DNA of 62,882 bases from Fomitopsis serialis (Eukaryota > Basidiomycota > Agaricomycetes > Polyporales > Fomitopsidaceae): positions 1 to 62,882 of the forward strand of contig NW_025955183.1 in NCBI RefSeq assembly GCF_022376445.1, in the 5' to 3' direction. Shown piece after piece: positions 21,101-31,153 of the stretch. Each line of letters starts with the position of its first letter. Within the stretch, counting starts at the first letter, position 1. Position numbers and translations under genes: made by a program. The notes beneath the pieces were generated by a model that was not told the origin of the DNA, ran no database searches, and was given only the letters and a program-made list of their open reading frames with translations.

Positions 21101-24100
21101 AGGAAGAATAAGACTATTCCTCTTGAGGACTTTGCTGTTCATGTTGGATTAAGCCATTCTAGTTTGTCAAACATTGTGGGCAAAGCATATTGGCTTTACA
21201 AAGTAAACATAGTTCACATGTATCCCACTCCACCCTTGACACCTTAACTCTGTACTGCATTCAGCTTGTGTGAATAAGACTGTTCCTTTGGAGCACTTAC
21301 TCCATGTGAGTAAATGAACCACTCTAGATGGTGAAACCCTATTTGGAAAGAATATTGGCTGCAGGAACCAACATTCAAGTCAGACATGCATATCCCATAC
21401 CTATATGCCCCTTATCTCTTGTCCTGCATTCAGCTTCAAAGAATAAGACTATTCCTGTTGGGGATGTAGGCTGTGCATTGAAATAGCACATTCTAGATGG
21501 TCAAACATTGTGGGAAAAGAAAACTGGCCTCAGGAGTTGAATAGTATGTTCTCAGAGAAGCCTGTGAGCATTTTTTATTTTGTATTCTCTGACCTAACTA
21601 GGCATCTCTGTACACTAGGGAACATATACTGTACTCTGTGAATGAAGGGCTACCAGATGATACCAAATTTCCTTATATGGCAATCTGACGGCCCGGCCGT
21701 TTTTCACCGAGCTCGGTGGTTTAACCTCGGCCATTTCCGAGCTCAGTGCTTCAACAACAAACTCGGTCATTGAACACTCAGCTCGGCCCTTTAACTGGGC
21801 CCCTTAACACTGAGCTCAATGCTTTGATACTGACCTCGGCGGTTTTCACCGAGCTCGGCGCTCGAAACCTCGGCCCGAGCTCGGCGCTCGAAACCTCGGC
21901 CCGAGCCTCGGCCATTTATCCTCGGCGCCGAGCCCGGCCAATTTTTCTCGGCCACCGAGCCTAGCTGTTTAACCTCGGTGGTTCAATACTGTGCTCAGTG
22001 GCTCACTATTGAGCTCGGTGGTTTGATACCGAGCTTGGTGGCTCATCTCTGAGCTCGGTGGTTCAACTCTGAGCTCGGTGGTGGTTAAATATTGAGCTTG
22101 GTTGACACAACCTTGGTTGTTTTCCAGCTGAGCTCGGTGGTTAACAATTCTTGTTGTTATATCACCGGCAGATCAAACCTGAGGTGTCTGGCTGGTTTGG
22201 GAGAAGCCCGGCCGGTCTGTTCATCTGGGGTCCGGCTGGCTGGATGATTACAAACTAGCCTGGCCAGATTGTTTACAGCCCAGATTCCGCAAGGCTTCTG
22301 GCCGGATGTTTGGAAGGTGGAATTTTGCCCGGCCGGACCATGTCATCTGGGGTCCGGCCAGAAGGTTAGATATCAACCCCGGTCCTGGCCGGAACATTGA
22401 GAACCCAAATCTTTGGAGGCCTCCAGCCGGACCATTGCTGAGTGCGCCGGCCGGACCATTGCTGAGTGCTCCGGCCGGACCGTTGAGAGCCCAAATTTTC
22501 GAGGCCTCCGGCTGGGACACTGATCAAAGGTCCGGCCAGAACATTGAATATGTGTCCAGCCGGACCGTAGGAAGCCTAAATTTTTCGAGGCCTCCGGCCG
22601 GACCGTTGACCAGAGCTCCGGCCGGAACGTTGGATGACAGTCCGGCCGCACCGTAGGAAACCCATATTTCTCGAGGCCTCCGGCCGGTACGTTCACCAGA
22701 GCTCCGGCCGGAACGTTACCCAACACTCCGGCCGGACCATTCCAAACCACCACCCTCCCTCCGGCCGGTTCGTTGCTGGCGGCGGCCGCTCCAAACGGTA
22801 GACCCGGAGTGCTCCGGCCGAGCCCGGGTACACCGTTCGAAACGGGCCAAATGCACTCCGGGTGGACCGTTCGAAACGGTCAAGTTCCACTCAGTAATGT
22901 GAAGTGAGGCTAATCAAACGAGAAGGATCGCTATCGGGAACTCAGCAGAGTCAGTCGCCAGTGGACACTGCTGCAGGCTAAGAAGGATTTTGGATATGGC
23001 CCGGCCTGGCGTGGACCGCCGGGCGACGGGGACTTGGCGCATTTCTGTGCGGCCTGTCCGCAGCCGGGTATTAACATACCTGATGACTGGCAGGTCGACG
23101 ACAGAGAGTAGGTGGCTTGCAACCACCGGCCGGCGAACGCTAACTCAATGTCAAGGTACTTGTACGCGCGTGGATATGCGATGGACGGCAATTTCCACGC
23201 TGAGCAAATGAAGATGCGTGTGCCGGGGAATGATGTGCCACTCATGCCAGGCAAGATGTTCATGGTCAATCCTACCCCGTACGCCGAGCATCTCAAAGTG
23301 GCCAAGGAGGTCGTCGTGGTGAGTAAAGGGCAATGTTGCGGAGGAAATACGCTAAGTGCGCGTGTCATAGAAATCTACATGTAACGATCATAAGGCTGTA
23401 TCCCAAGCCAATGCCGACAGGCACAAGCTCGCCGTGACGGGGATAGGTGCGACGGCCTGTTCCAGGCATGGGTGCTTCGTACCACATTCGGTGGTGAACT
23501 TCCAGAAGGGAGAGCGCCAGATGAACATGGACTATTCTCTGTCAAACGCGCTGAAATACCGATCGCGAGGGTGTACCCGGGTCATCGTACTTTACGACAT
23601 CATGTGTCAGTGGGGTGTGCACATGAACGCCCGATTTGAGCACAGCCCGTACCTTTCAATACCGCCCCGTCTTGTCCTCTACAAGTGTATAGGCCTCTTT
23701 CATGTCCACGGCCACAAACCAGAGTGCGAGTATTGCTTCTCGCCGACGTACATGATCGGGGCCGGCGAGGTTGATGGCGAGATCGTTGAGACGCAGTGGT
23801 CATGCATGAATCGCATATCAGGTAGTACAAGAACCATGTCCACTTCTCACAGGCAAGAAACACTCGATCGGCACATGAACGACTGGAACTGGAAGAAGAT
23901 GATCACGATGGGTTCGTCTCTTTCCCATTCACCGGCCGGCGCATGCTAACATCCGGGGCAGTTACATCCCTTCGCCGGAAAATCAAAGCTAATCGGCCGG
24001 TGCTTGCCGACATGAAGCGCGACCTCTCGGCGAAGGAAGCAGGTGTCAGCCCACTGCGGCTGCAGGCTTGGAAGGCAGAGCTTGATACGGCGCAGAGGCA

Positions 24101-25438
24101 ACGCCTCCGAAACGTAAAGGTTATGGACCGATACCAACCTCCAAAACAGATCGGTGAGTAGTGTATGAACAGCCGGCCGACGGCCTTCTCATGTGGACCA
24201 TAGCCCCATCCCAGGCTGCACTTCAACTGGAATTGACAGAGCAGGAAGGCGATGACGATGCCACGATTGGCACTGCGGCCTGGATTGCAGAAGGCCTAAA
24301 GCTGGAGGAAATACAGTTCCGTGTGTCCTCCTCATAAATGACGATTTAAATCTCAACTCCAGGCAGGATTAAAGTGAAGAAACACGCAAAGCAAATAGGG
24401 GACAAGGCCACCGGGGCACAGCTCTTAAAGCTGGGTAAAGAGCGGAAGAACCTGGAGACCCGAATTCGCCGCTTCCACAGTCGAGCATATGGGATTGCCC
24501 GACGCAACCACCTAATAGTAGAGGAGGGCGCGGAGGAGGGGGACGACGTAGGCGACGATTGGGAAGATGAGGGCCCTCTTGTCCCCCGGCAGCCAAACAG
24601 CCCGTGGGCAGTGTTCAACAGCCGGCCTCCTCCTCCCTACTCCCGGGCAATATCTGAGGAGACAGCGATCGGCCTACCATCCAACCTCCCAACTGATGTG
24701 CGCGAGGACCATGGAATCCCACCGCTTGCAAGGCGGGAAATGGTACTTCGGCGAGGGCAGGCTAACGATGCCCTTCAACAACTGCGGGGGCTGCTTGGGC
24801 AGAAGTCGTTTCAGTTTCGTACCAGTGTCCGGCGCGGCAAAGGAAATACCAAGCGCACCCGCGCATGGACTTCGATGACGAAGCTCGACCGTGCTGTCCA
24901 GATTCAGGCCGCCATCTATCGAAGAGCTCGTGCGGCAATGCTGGTCCTTGGCATGTCAGAGGCTGACCGGCGGAAATATCAGCCGTTGCAGCCAGACGAC
25001 CTCAAAGTCAGCACGGCAATAGCAGAGCCCAATAAGCGAGGGCAGCGCCACATATCACCGTCTTGGGTGTGGAACGTTGACGTGGAAGCCGATATTATAG
25101 GTGATAATGGGCTGGCAGTCAGTAAGTGGGCCGAACACAATTGGCACGGCAACCGGACTCACAAATGGGGCAGTCCACCGTGTCCACTGGTTTCAGGCGC
25201 GCTCAAAGGTTGACAGACTGGAAGAAGAAGCCGGTATCCTCAAGCGCGAACTAGATTCTGTGCGACGATACTTCACCCATGAAAGTCAGAGATGGCGGGA
25301 CATGGCCAACGTGGAGGCTGATGACCCTTACCCCGGATTTTCACCTCACTGCCGCAGACAAGCCGCAATGTACGAACGTCTACACAAGGACGCTCACCAG
25401 ATGTATATGGATATGTACATAGATGCCAATGCGGTATG
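18194..25438 (+). CDS. KDZ transposase with CxC2 cysteine cluster, interrupted in an intron by a fold-back element
   Basis: Exons read are 18194-18442, 18495 to about 18870, about 18922-19204, 22923-23107, 23156-23318, 23371-23911, 23962-24153, 24204-24315, 24367-25121 and 25174-25438, roughly 1,040 residues. The junction near 18870-18922 needs a frame change I could not resolve. The N-terminal CxC2 domain shows CAGC, CLSC, CASC, then HRRTPFHRVERW and INLGHRGGEC. The KDZ core shows GVHFLPVRWCGC, QLLDSGLYPA, CAACPQPGINIPDDW, KSTCNDHKA, TGIGATACSRHGCFVP, FQKGERQMNMDY, YDIMCQW, HVHGHKPEC and GEIVETQWSCMN. A long coiled-coil C-terminus follows. The enzyme is expected to cut and join transposon ends in the nucleus using an RNase H-like fold. 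Intron 3 (19205-22922) is 47 bp of native sequence plus the fold-back element and one TSD copy; the reading frame is kept if it is still spliced. Confidence 0.9.
19230..19238 (+). repeat. Left copy of 9-bp fold-back TSD (GAAGTGAGG)
   Basis: GAAGTGAGG at 19230-19238 is repeated exactly at 22901-22909. The bases on either side differ, so the duplication is exactly nine bases. The target lay inside a 47-bp intron, between its 5' splice site and its CTAAT branch point. Confidence 0.93.
19239..20785 (+). repeat. Left arm of the fold-back element
   Basis: Modules are the terminal block to about 19310, CCGGCCGG units to about 19870 (commonly CGGTCCGGCCGGA spaced 25-40 bp), GAGCTCGGT units at 19955-20310, and an AT-rich block with TATCTAGAATG and GGAATAGTCTTATTC at 20330-20785. 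Its reverse complement matches 21245-22900, with repeat-number differences in the middle arrays. The AT-rich parts are nearly identical between arms from 20320 to 20560. Confidence 0.9.
21245..22900 (-). repeat. Right arm of the fold-back element
   Basis: This is the reverse complement of the left arm. It differs by an extra GCTCGGCGCTCGAAACCTCGG duplication near 21860-21900, extra GAGCTCGGTGGTT units near 22040-22140 and an extra CCGGCCGG unit pair near 22440-22480. The array modules therefore change copy number faster than the AT-rich block. Confidence 0.9.
22901..22909 (+). repeat. Right copy of 9-bp fold-back TSD (GAAGTGAGG)
   Basis: Exact repeat of 19230-19238. It is followed by the intron branch point CTAATC and the 3' splice site AG at 22921-22922. 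Confidence 0.93.
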
Positions 25439-26308
25439 ATCCAATCCCATGCACGCTGACTACTGAAGTCCCATCTGCGGAGACGACCCTATGCTGAAGG
25501 ATACAATGCGCCAATACGAGGTAACTTGATGAGACATGGCCTGTGCTGGAAGCCAGTATGGGACACTGCCGCTATACCCTGGGCGTTCGCCGGCCGACCG
25601 GCAACGCGGAACTCTCGGCCGTCCGTACACAGTCTCGGGGGGGCCATAACATGTCCGGTGAGAAATGCAGCAACTCTCTAACATTTTTGTAAGCTCGACA
25701 CAGCATAGAAAACTGTGAATCATGTACGGGTGGACTGCATCACGAGAATCAGCCGGGTCTCCGCCGGCCGAGGATTTCGGCGCGCATCTCGGCCGGCCGT
25801 CATCGGCTCTCCGAAAAAGCCAAAGAATCCTCGAGGGTACATGTACGAAGTTAGGAGAAAGATAGCACCCAGAGGAGTATGCTCCGCCATGCTGGGCTGT
25901 CATGGCCTACAGGTAAAGAGCCGGCGTGGGCCGGCCGGGCTTTTCGGCAGACCCCTCGGCCGGCCGTTCACAGTACCGGGCGAAGCCAATGTAAACCTGG
26001 CAAATTAAACAGCCACTGTCTCTGGTGCTTCTGCAACTCAATGTACCGGCCATTGACCAGGCACACACTGTGAAAGGTGGAAGGATAGAAGTCATGCGGC
26101 CTTCTTTCGCCATAGTCCGGACGGTGTGGTGCCTCGGCAATTTAGCACACGTGTCTCTGCAACCTACGCCGGCGCCTGGAGCGAGGCAATGACGAAATAA
26201 TCATGTGACCTCCGTGAGAATGTGGAGGGATCACGATCCGATCAGTTGCAGGCCACAGTTCCAACACACTTTGCATCACTACCGTGACCATCTCGAGCAC
26301 AATTCACG
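25439..26308. other. Spacer between transposase and small plus gene
   Basis: No gene is supported. The spacer carries CCGGCCG sites at about 25590, 25762, 25790, 25930 and 25958, two of which lie in near-copies of a TCGGCCGGCCGT segment. It contains the promoter of the gene at 26309. Confidence 0.5.
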
Positions 26309-27176
26309 ATGGAAGCAACAATTGCCGAACTCCTGGAGACTGCCCAAAGGCACATTTTTGCCCCCAAGGCCGCCGAAGCTATGCATGTTCTCGCGCTGGA
26401 TGAAAACTCCCCGGGGGATCTTACAACCCTTGTGCGTGCAATTGTGGGTACCTATTGCATATATATGGGGGTGCCACGCTAATTATTCCCGGCACAGTCC
26501 CTGACTGCCCTGATGGCCGGGCTGAAGGAGCTTGCAAAGCCTGAAGTGGCGTCAGAGTACGGCATTGCCGAAGCCTTACCTAAGTACTGGGGGGTCATGG
26601 CACCGGCCGGCCGGGAACCTGAGGAAGTTTTGGTTGCAGTTGTCGAGGGCGTCGGAATGCCACCCGAGATGCCAGCACCGATCAGGACGGAAATTCGACC
26701 GCCGGCGGCCACGCAGGACGACGGCAGCCCCCAAGGCCTTTTGAGCCCCGAAACCGTCCTCGATGCTATTATGACACGCCAGGGGGAGATGGGCCCAATC
26801 ATCGCCGAGCAGATGAAGGTGTCGGCGGAACAACTGCGGCAAGTGGAAGAAAAGCTGCAAGTAGCAACTCTGCGGGTGAGCTGCCTTATCTCATCACAGC
26901 CACCACCACTCTAAACCGAGTCCACAGGACAAGGTAACCTGCCATGCTCAACAAATCAACCTTGCTGTATTGCCGGAGCTCCTCGAACCTGGGTTTCTCG
27001 GGAGGGAGCACATGCCGAAGGACTTGACGACGGAGGGGCTGGAGTGGCTGGAGCGGCTTAGTGATTCCATGCACACGATGAACGTTTACATCGCGGCGGA
27101 GATAGAGTTTTGGACGGCAGCAGCAGAGGCCAACGAGCGCGAGCTGGCTGTATGCCGCCGCGTCGCAGGTACATAG
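26309..27176 (+). CDS. Small KDZ cargo protein, unknown function
   Basis: Three exons, 26309-26443, 26498-26875 and 26928-27176, join in frame to about 253 residues. The start is an ATG in GATGGAAG followed by MEATIAELLETAQRHIF. The protein is mostly helical and acidic. It has a central Pro-rich stretch (GMPPEMPAPIRTEIRPPA) and a helix MGPIIAEQMKVSAEQLRQVEE that could form a coiled coil. The C-terminal exon has ELLEPGFL and LEWLERLSDSMHTM. There is no cysteine cluster and no catalytic motif I recognise. It is convergent with the TET/JBP gene, 342 bp apart. Intron phases and lengths (54 and 52 bp) match the other genes of the element, which supports a real gene. Confidence 0.65.
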
Positions 27177-27518
27177 CAAGCGACAGTGTGTCACACTTGG
27201 TTCAAGCGGTTCGGCGTCCGAGCCCATCCACTGGTCATCGATAAAATAGCAGACAAGTAGCATGACAATGTAAAATAGAATGCTTCAGGTGCATATGATC
27301 CATACAGCGCCGGTGTGGAGACGCAACGACATAAATGGCCGGTGCCATTGCACTGCTCGCGGAGACATGAACGGCGCCGGCCGGCGATTTAATGGGCCGG
27401 CGCCCCCATCTGTGCCGCCGGCCGGAGTGTTGACATTGGGGCATTAATTGAATGGATGACAGTAATTGATTGCTACACAATCTTCGTACAAAACGTCATC
27501 ACGGATAGCATAGGCTAT
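27177..27518. other. Convergent spacer between small gene and TET/JBP gene
   Basis: No gene. CCGGCCGG-type sites lie at about 27379 and 27418, within a GCGCCGGCCGGCG palindrome and its close relative. Confidence 0.5.
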
Positions 27519-28715
27519 TCAATCCCATAGATAACGCCACCCAGCGATGGCCACACGGGCCCATGCGTGAATATTTGGTCGCATGTAGTATGCTACACAT
27601 ACCCGCTCGGCCTGTGACTCCGGTACCTCATGCGGTAGGCGTGCACCAGAGAACGACGCGATTGTACCGGTCTTGTATGGGAGGACAAGGGGAATGGTGG
27701 GAAATCGAATAACCAGCTGAGGATCTCCGCCAACGGAGAGCAACATGTCGTACCACTCTTTTGACGACATCCTGTCCTGATGTAAGCGGCTGCGCCTGTT
27801 AAGCATGACCGACAACGCATTGAACGGATTGCTCCAGATGTTCACCACGGCTGCTCGGGACGGGTCGCTTCGCAAAGCCTGCAGCGATGCGATCCCGCTC
27901 GAGTACAATTGGGGGTGCATGACGTGGAGCATGCCGGAGATGATGATGTGCGGCTCGACCATGGCCTCGAGCCACTCTCGGCCCACGGAGTCTGCCTTGC
28001 GGAGAAGCACAGACACTGCGGGCCTGGAGTTTCTCTCCTGGGAACCATGAGTCGAGAGTTGACACAGATTCAAATGAGACATACATTGTGCGCCTGCGCG
28101 AACCACCCGGGGGAAAAGGCCACAGATCCCGGTGTGAACTCATCACCGGCCCGTGGGGTTCTGAAATATTGGGCTTGCTGCCGCCACGGGCCATCATCGG
28201 TCGGGTGATTGACTTCGACCATGGGATTGAGGATGGTCGCGGCTTGCCGTATGACATTCTGGGGGCCTTTCAGCTCAATCCATGTCTAATCCCGCAACGG
28301 CGAACGTACCCGGTAATGATCGGTCAGGACCCCGGGCAAGTACCAAAGAAGGATTCGTTTCTCGGAGTCGATGACCGTGGCGGGCGCGTCCGGGTGTGTG
28401 AATGGGATGTCAGGCTGCATGGGAGGGGTCGCAACAGATGCGTCCCAATCGACCGTAACTAGATGGGGACGTTGGTCGCTCCCGAGGAGAGACCGTATGA
28501 TGGACACAACACTCACTGCGATTGCAGTAGGCCTTCGCAAGCTGCTCGCCCGCACAATTTGCCTGGCGCACAAGGGCAACATTCAGGAAGAGACCCGGAA
28601 GGGGACGACGGGGAGGCGTGGCAAGACAGGCCCCGGCCGGATTGCCAGCAAGATGGTATTCGTACATCGCCGTTAGATACGCACAATACTCTTCGGTGAT
28701 TTCTGCTGTGGTCAT
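27519..28715 (-). CDS. TET/JBP-family 5-methylcytosine dioxygenase
   Basis: Four exons (28517-28715, 28310-28458, 28085-28258, 27519-28037) join in frame to 346 residues, a typical size for a fungal TET. Start is at 28715 (MTTAEITEEYCAYL). The Fe(II)/2-oxoglutarate core shows RILLWYLPGVL, GSVAFSPGWFAQAHN, IWSNPFNALSVMLNRRS, then the metal-binding HxD in LHQDRMSSKEWYDML, the second His in GARLPHEVPE, and the 2-oxoglutarate Arg region in VCVAYYMRPNIH. Known fungal relatives oxidise 5mC in DNA to hydroxymethyl-, formyl- and carboxylcytosine in the nucleus. All three iron ligands and the Arg are present and no stop was seen, so it may be active. TET/JBP genes are known to travel with KDZ transposases in Agaricomycetes. 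Its role here may be to alter methylation of the element's own CpG-dense DNA. Confidence 0.9.
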
Positions 28716-29860
28716 GGCTGGGAAAGACAAAGAGAGGGAAGGGTGTGGACGACGAAAGCTATGTGTAAGTTGAGCGAGGGATGCGGAACATCGCCTCGTG
28801 GTGTCCGCACCAACTACACGTGTCTGCCCCATGTTCAGCGCTGTGCGGGAAACTGGATGCTTTATCAGATAAGGCCACCTTGGCTATGCCTATCCATGTT
28901 TGTATTCCAAAATGTTGCGCTGCGAGAGTTTCCCAATTCATGCATATCGCATCACAGTTGAGGAAAACTCTTCGTTTGTCGGCACCCTTATTTGCCGCTA
29001 CATGAAGTCCACCGGCCTGTGCATGTGGTTCGCCGGCCGGCGCGTCTGTGTGGTCAGCCGGCCCACGTGGTTCGCCCGCCGGCGCATTCGATTCAACGAT
29101 CTTGCACAGAGATAGTTGCACGGTTTATGCATGACGTATGACAGCTGGGTGGCACACTTGGTCTGCCTGCATCCTGAAACGACCGATACAGGAGATTCAC
29201 CGGCCGGCGCGTGTGGTTTACCGGCCGGTGCAGATGGGTCACCCGGCCGGTGCATGAGCCTCACCGGCCGGCGCGTGTGGTTCACCGGCCGGTGCAGGTG
29301 GGTCACCCGGCCGGTGCATGAGCCTCACCGGCCGGCGCGTGTGGTTCACCGGCCGGTGCAGGTGGGTCACCCGGCCGGTGCATGAGCCTCACCGGCCGGC
29401 GCGTGTGGTTCACCGGCCGGTGCAGGTGGGTCACCCAGCGGGTCCATGAGGTTCACAGGCCGGCACATTGGAATTGCCCACACGGCGGACGTGTTGATCG
29501 ACCAATCTGGCCCCGTGGAGAGCCAGAGGGACGAGACTTACAGGCGGGAAGATGGGCTTCACCGCGTAGCGCATCTCATGAACTGGATGTCTAATGGCAT
29601 ACACCAGCATGAACAGCTGGAGCAATAGCAGTATCCAGGGACTTTCGAGAACAATATGTCTCAATGGCCCGCTGAGTGAAGATTCCCACAAAATTCTATT
29701 TCAGACAAACAAGTGGTGAGACATAGTATGATTGCTCGCATCTGATGTGTCGCCAGCATTATTTCACCAGATCTCACAGTGGCCAAGATGTGCCGAATAC
29801 GCCGCTGTGTGTAACCACACATGTCTATGTTTGCCACTGCTACTAACCTCTACAGGACCA
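28716..29860. other. Spacer right of the TET gene, with tandem repeats
   Basis: No gene is supported. The minus frames at 28759-29121 and 28998-29306 only translate repeat units. CCGGCCGG sites begin again at 29033 and become dense at 29200-29460. Confidence 0.5.
29187..29460 (+). repeat. 64-bp tandem repeat array with two CCGGCCGG per unit
   Basis: The marker TGCATGAGCC recurs at 29251, 29315 and 29379, a strict 64-bp period. Each unit carries CACCGGCCGGCG, CACCGGCCGGTGCA and CCCGGCCGGTGC. Units are almost identical, indicating recent amplification; the array decays at both edges. Confidence 0.9.
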
Positions 29861-31137
29861 ATTGAGCTCCGGCCGGTCCGTTGACTGCACGTTTGTGGCC
29901 CCGGCCGTGCCGTCCTGTGGAAGGGTTCTCGGGCTCCGGCTGCACCGTTAGAGCCGGGGTGTGTCGCGGGCGCTCCGTTTGTTATGAGTGCGGAGGTGAC
30001 CGGCTGCAACGCCAACAGAGGCGGGGCACATACCCCGGCCGGTCCGATGAGCACCATCAGCCTGCGGCCTGCCTGTTGAGCAATAGGGGCACAGTCTCCG
30101 GCCGCAACGCTGACACGCTGCCATTAATGTCACGACCGGAACGTACATACCGTATGTCCCGTGCGACTCTGATGTACGGATCTCCGGCCGCACCGCTGGA
30201 GCCCACCGGTCCCAGATGCCGGCCGACCCGCTTAAGACGAGCGCGTTCCGGCCGGACAGCGCCAAAGTTGACATGGTGCAGACGGTCGGTTCGTTGGGAG
30301 CGAGAAAATTAAAGATTCGACCGGTCTGATTCAGACGGACAGCATGCGGCCGCCCCGAGGCAACTGTGGAGTTGCTAGTCCGCCCGCTCCGTTGCAAACA
30401 TAATGTCAAGGTCCCCGGCCGGCCCGCTGTCATCGAGAAGGCCACCGTGGGGAGCACCAATTCAGCCCGCGGAAACATCTGGGAGCGACGATAGACCATG
30501 GCCGACCGGACCGTTCCAAGCGTGTCCCTCCCACATCGACCGCTCCGCCTGGGACCAATGCCTGTGATTTCCGGCCGTCCCGTTCGTGGCGTTCGGGCGC
30601 CGGCCGCCTCGTCTCCAAGTCAATCTGGCCTGCAACGGCCGCACCGTCCCAAACTTCATGTGTGTCGGACCACCCGACATGTCAACAACAGACACCATCC
30701 GGCCGCCCCGATCGCAGCGATACGTTTTTACGCCGGCCGCCACGTTTGCAGGCAGGCCACGCGACCGGCGGCCGGCTAGTTTGCTGCCTCCGACCTGTTC
30801 TGAGACTCCGGCCGCCCCGCTACAGACGCAATGGCGAGAACGATATAAAGGCCGGCCGGCCCGTTGGCCGCGTCAGCCGGTAACAACGGTAAACCCGTAG
30901 CGGACCAGCGGGATGGGCGGCCGTCTCGTTGACTGCCTCAAACCACTTCTGATGCTCCGGCCGCCCGTTACAGACCCTGCAGCGAGAGTGACATCCAGGC
31001 CGGCCGGACCGTTGGTCCGGCAGCCGTTGCTAACGGTAAAGCCGGAGGCCTCCGGCCGGAGGCGGGTCCACCGTTCACAACGGCCGAAATGCACTCCGGC
31101 TGTACCGTTAACAGCGAGTTTTTTCACTGAATGGGCT
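29860..31137. repeat. Right terminal region of the KDZ element
   Basis: Spaced units built on TCCGGCCG(G/C)(A/C)CCG fill the region. It closes with CGGGTCCACCGTTCACAACGG, an AAATGCACTCCGG block and the terminal TTCACTGAATGGGCT. Read inward it parallels the left end and both ends of the fold-back element. Several units have CCGGCCGCACCG in place of CCGGCCGGACCG, so this end is more diverged. Open frames here are repeat translations. Confidence 0.8.
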
Positions 31138-31146
31138 CCCTCAACA
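31138..31146 (+). repeat. Right copy of 9-bp KDZ TSD (CCCTCAACA)
   Basis: These nine bases are also the remaining inner edge of the copia 3' LTR. They are directly followed by the copia polypurine tract. Confidence 0.85.
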
Positions 31147-31153
31147 CTCCCCC
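31147..31153 (-). other. Copia polypurine tract
   Basis: On the minus strand GGGGGAG directly precedes TGTTGAGG, the start of the LTR. This is the expected site of plus-strand DNA priming, and it marks the original inner edge of the 3' LTR before the KDZ insertion. Confidence 0.75.

Larger units (their letters stand above)
19239..22900. mobile_element. 3.66 kb fold-back element, probable non-autonomous KDZ derivative
   Basis: Two long inverted arms (about 19239-20785 and 21245-22900) enclose a spacer of about 450 bp. Reading inward, each arm has a terminal block, an array of CCGGCCGG-centred units, an array of GAGCTCGGTGGTT-type units, and an AT-rich block. The left end reads AGCCTAATGAGTGGG and the right end, inward, ACATTACTGAGTGG. 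The host KDZ element has AGCCCATTCAGTGAA and ACATTATTCAGTGATA, and both families continue into a CCGGAGTGCATTT-like block. The 9-bp TSD length is also shared. The spacer (20790-21240) has one open frame of 151 codons with no recognisable domain and three more CCGGCCGGACC units. The element encodes no transposase and is most simply explained as mobilised by a KDZ transposase. Confidence 0.92.
5511..31137 (+). mobile_element. Giant KDZ-family DNA transposon carrying a TET/JBP gene
   Basis: This 25,627-bp element is inserted in the 3' LTR of the copia element. Its left end starts ACATTATTCAGTGATACC and its right end, read inward, starts AGCCCATTCAGTGAAA. The two ends continue through similar TAACGGTAC...CCGG.GTGCATTT blocks. 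A 9-bp TSD with one change per copy flanks it. It encodes a KDZ (Kyakuja-Dileera-Zisupton) transposase, a TET/JBP dioxygenase and four further genes with ordinary short introns. Both ends, the spacers and several introns carry CCGGCCGG repeatedly. Linkage of KDZ transposases with TET/JBP genes in Agaricomycetes is established; the complete ends, TSD and cargo order are read here. The transposase gene is itself interrupted by a fold-back element, so present mobility is uncertain. Confidence 0.92.

Noticed and set aside
20792..21247. A 151-codon gene in the fold-back spacer
   Set aside because: It reads through CCGGCCGG units and has no recognisable domain; possible but not supportable.
5511..31137. 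Assignment of the 25.6 kb element to the Mutator (MULE) superfamily because of its 9-bp TSD
   Set aside because: No MULE transposase is encoded; the transposase inside is KDZ with a CxC2 domain. TSD length alone is not decisive.
29881..31137. Apparent ORFs in the right KDZ end
   Set aside because: They encode only translations of the CCGGCCG unit (RPAG, GRT and similar) and shift frame between units.
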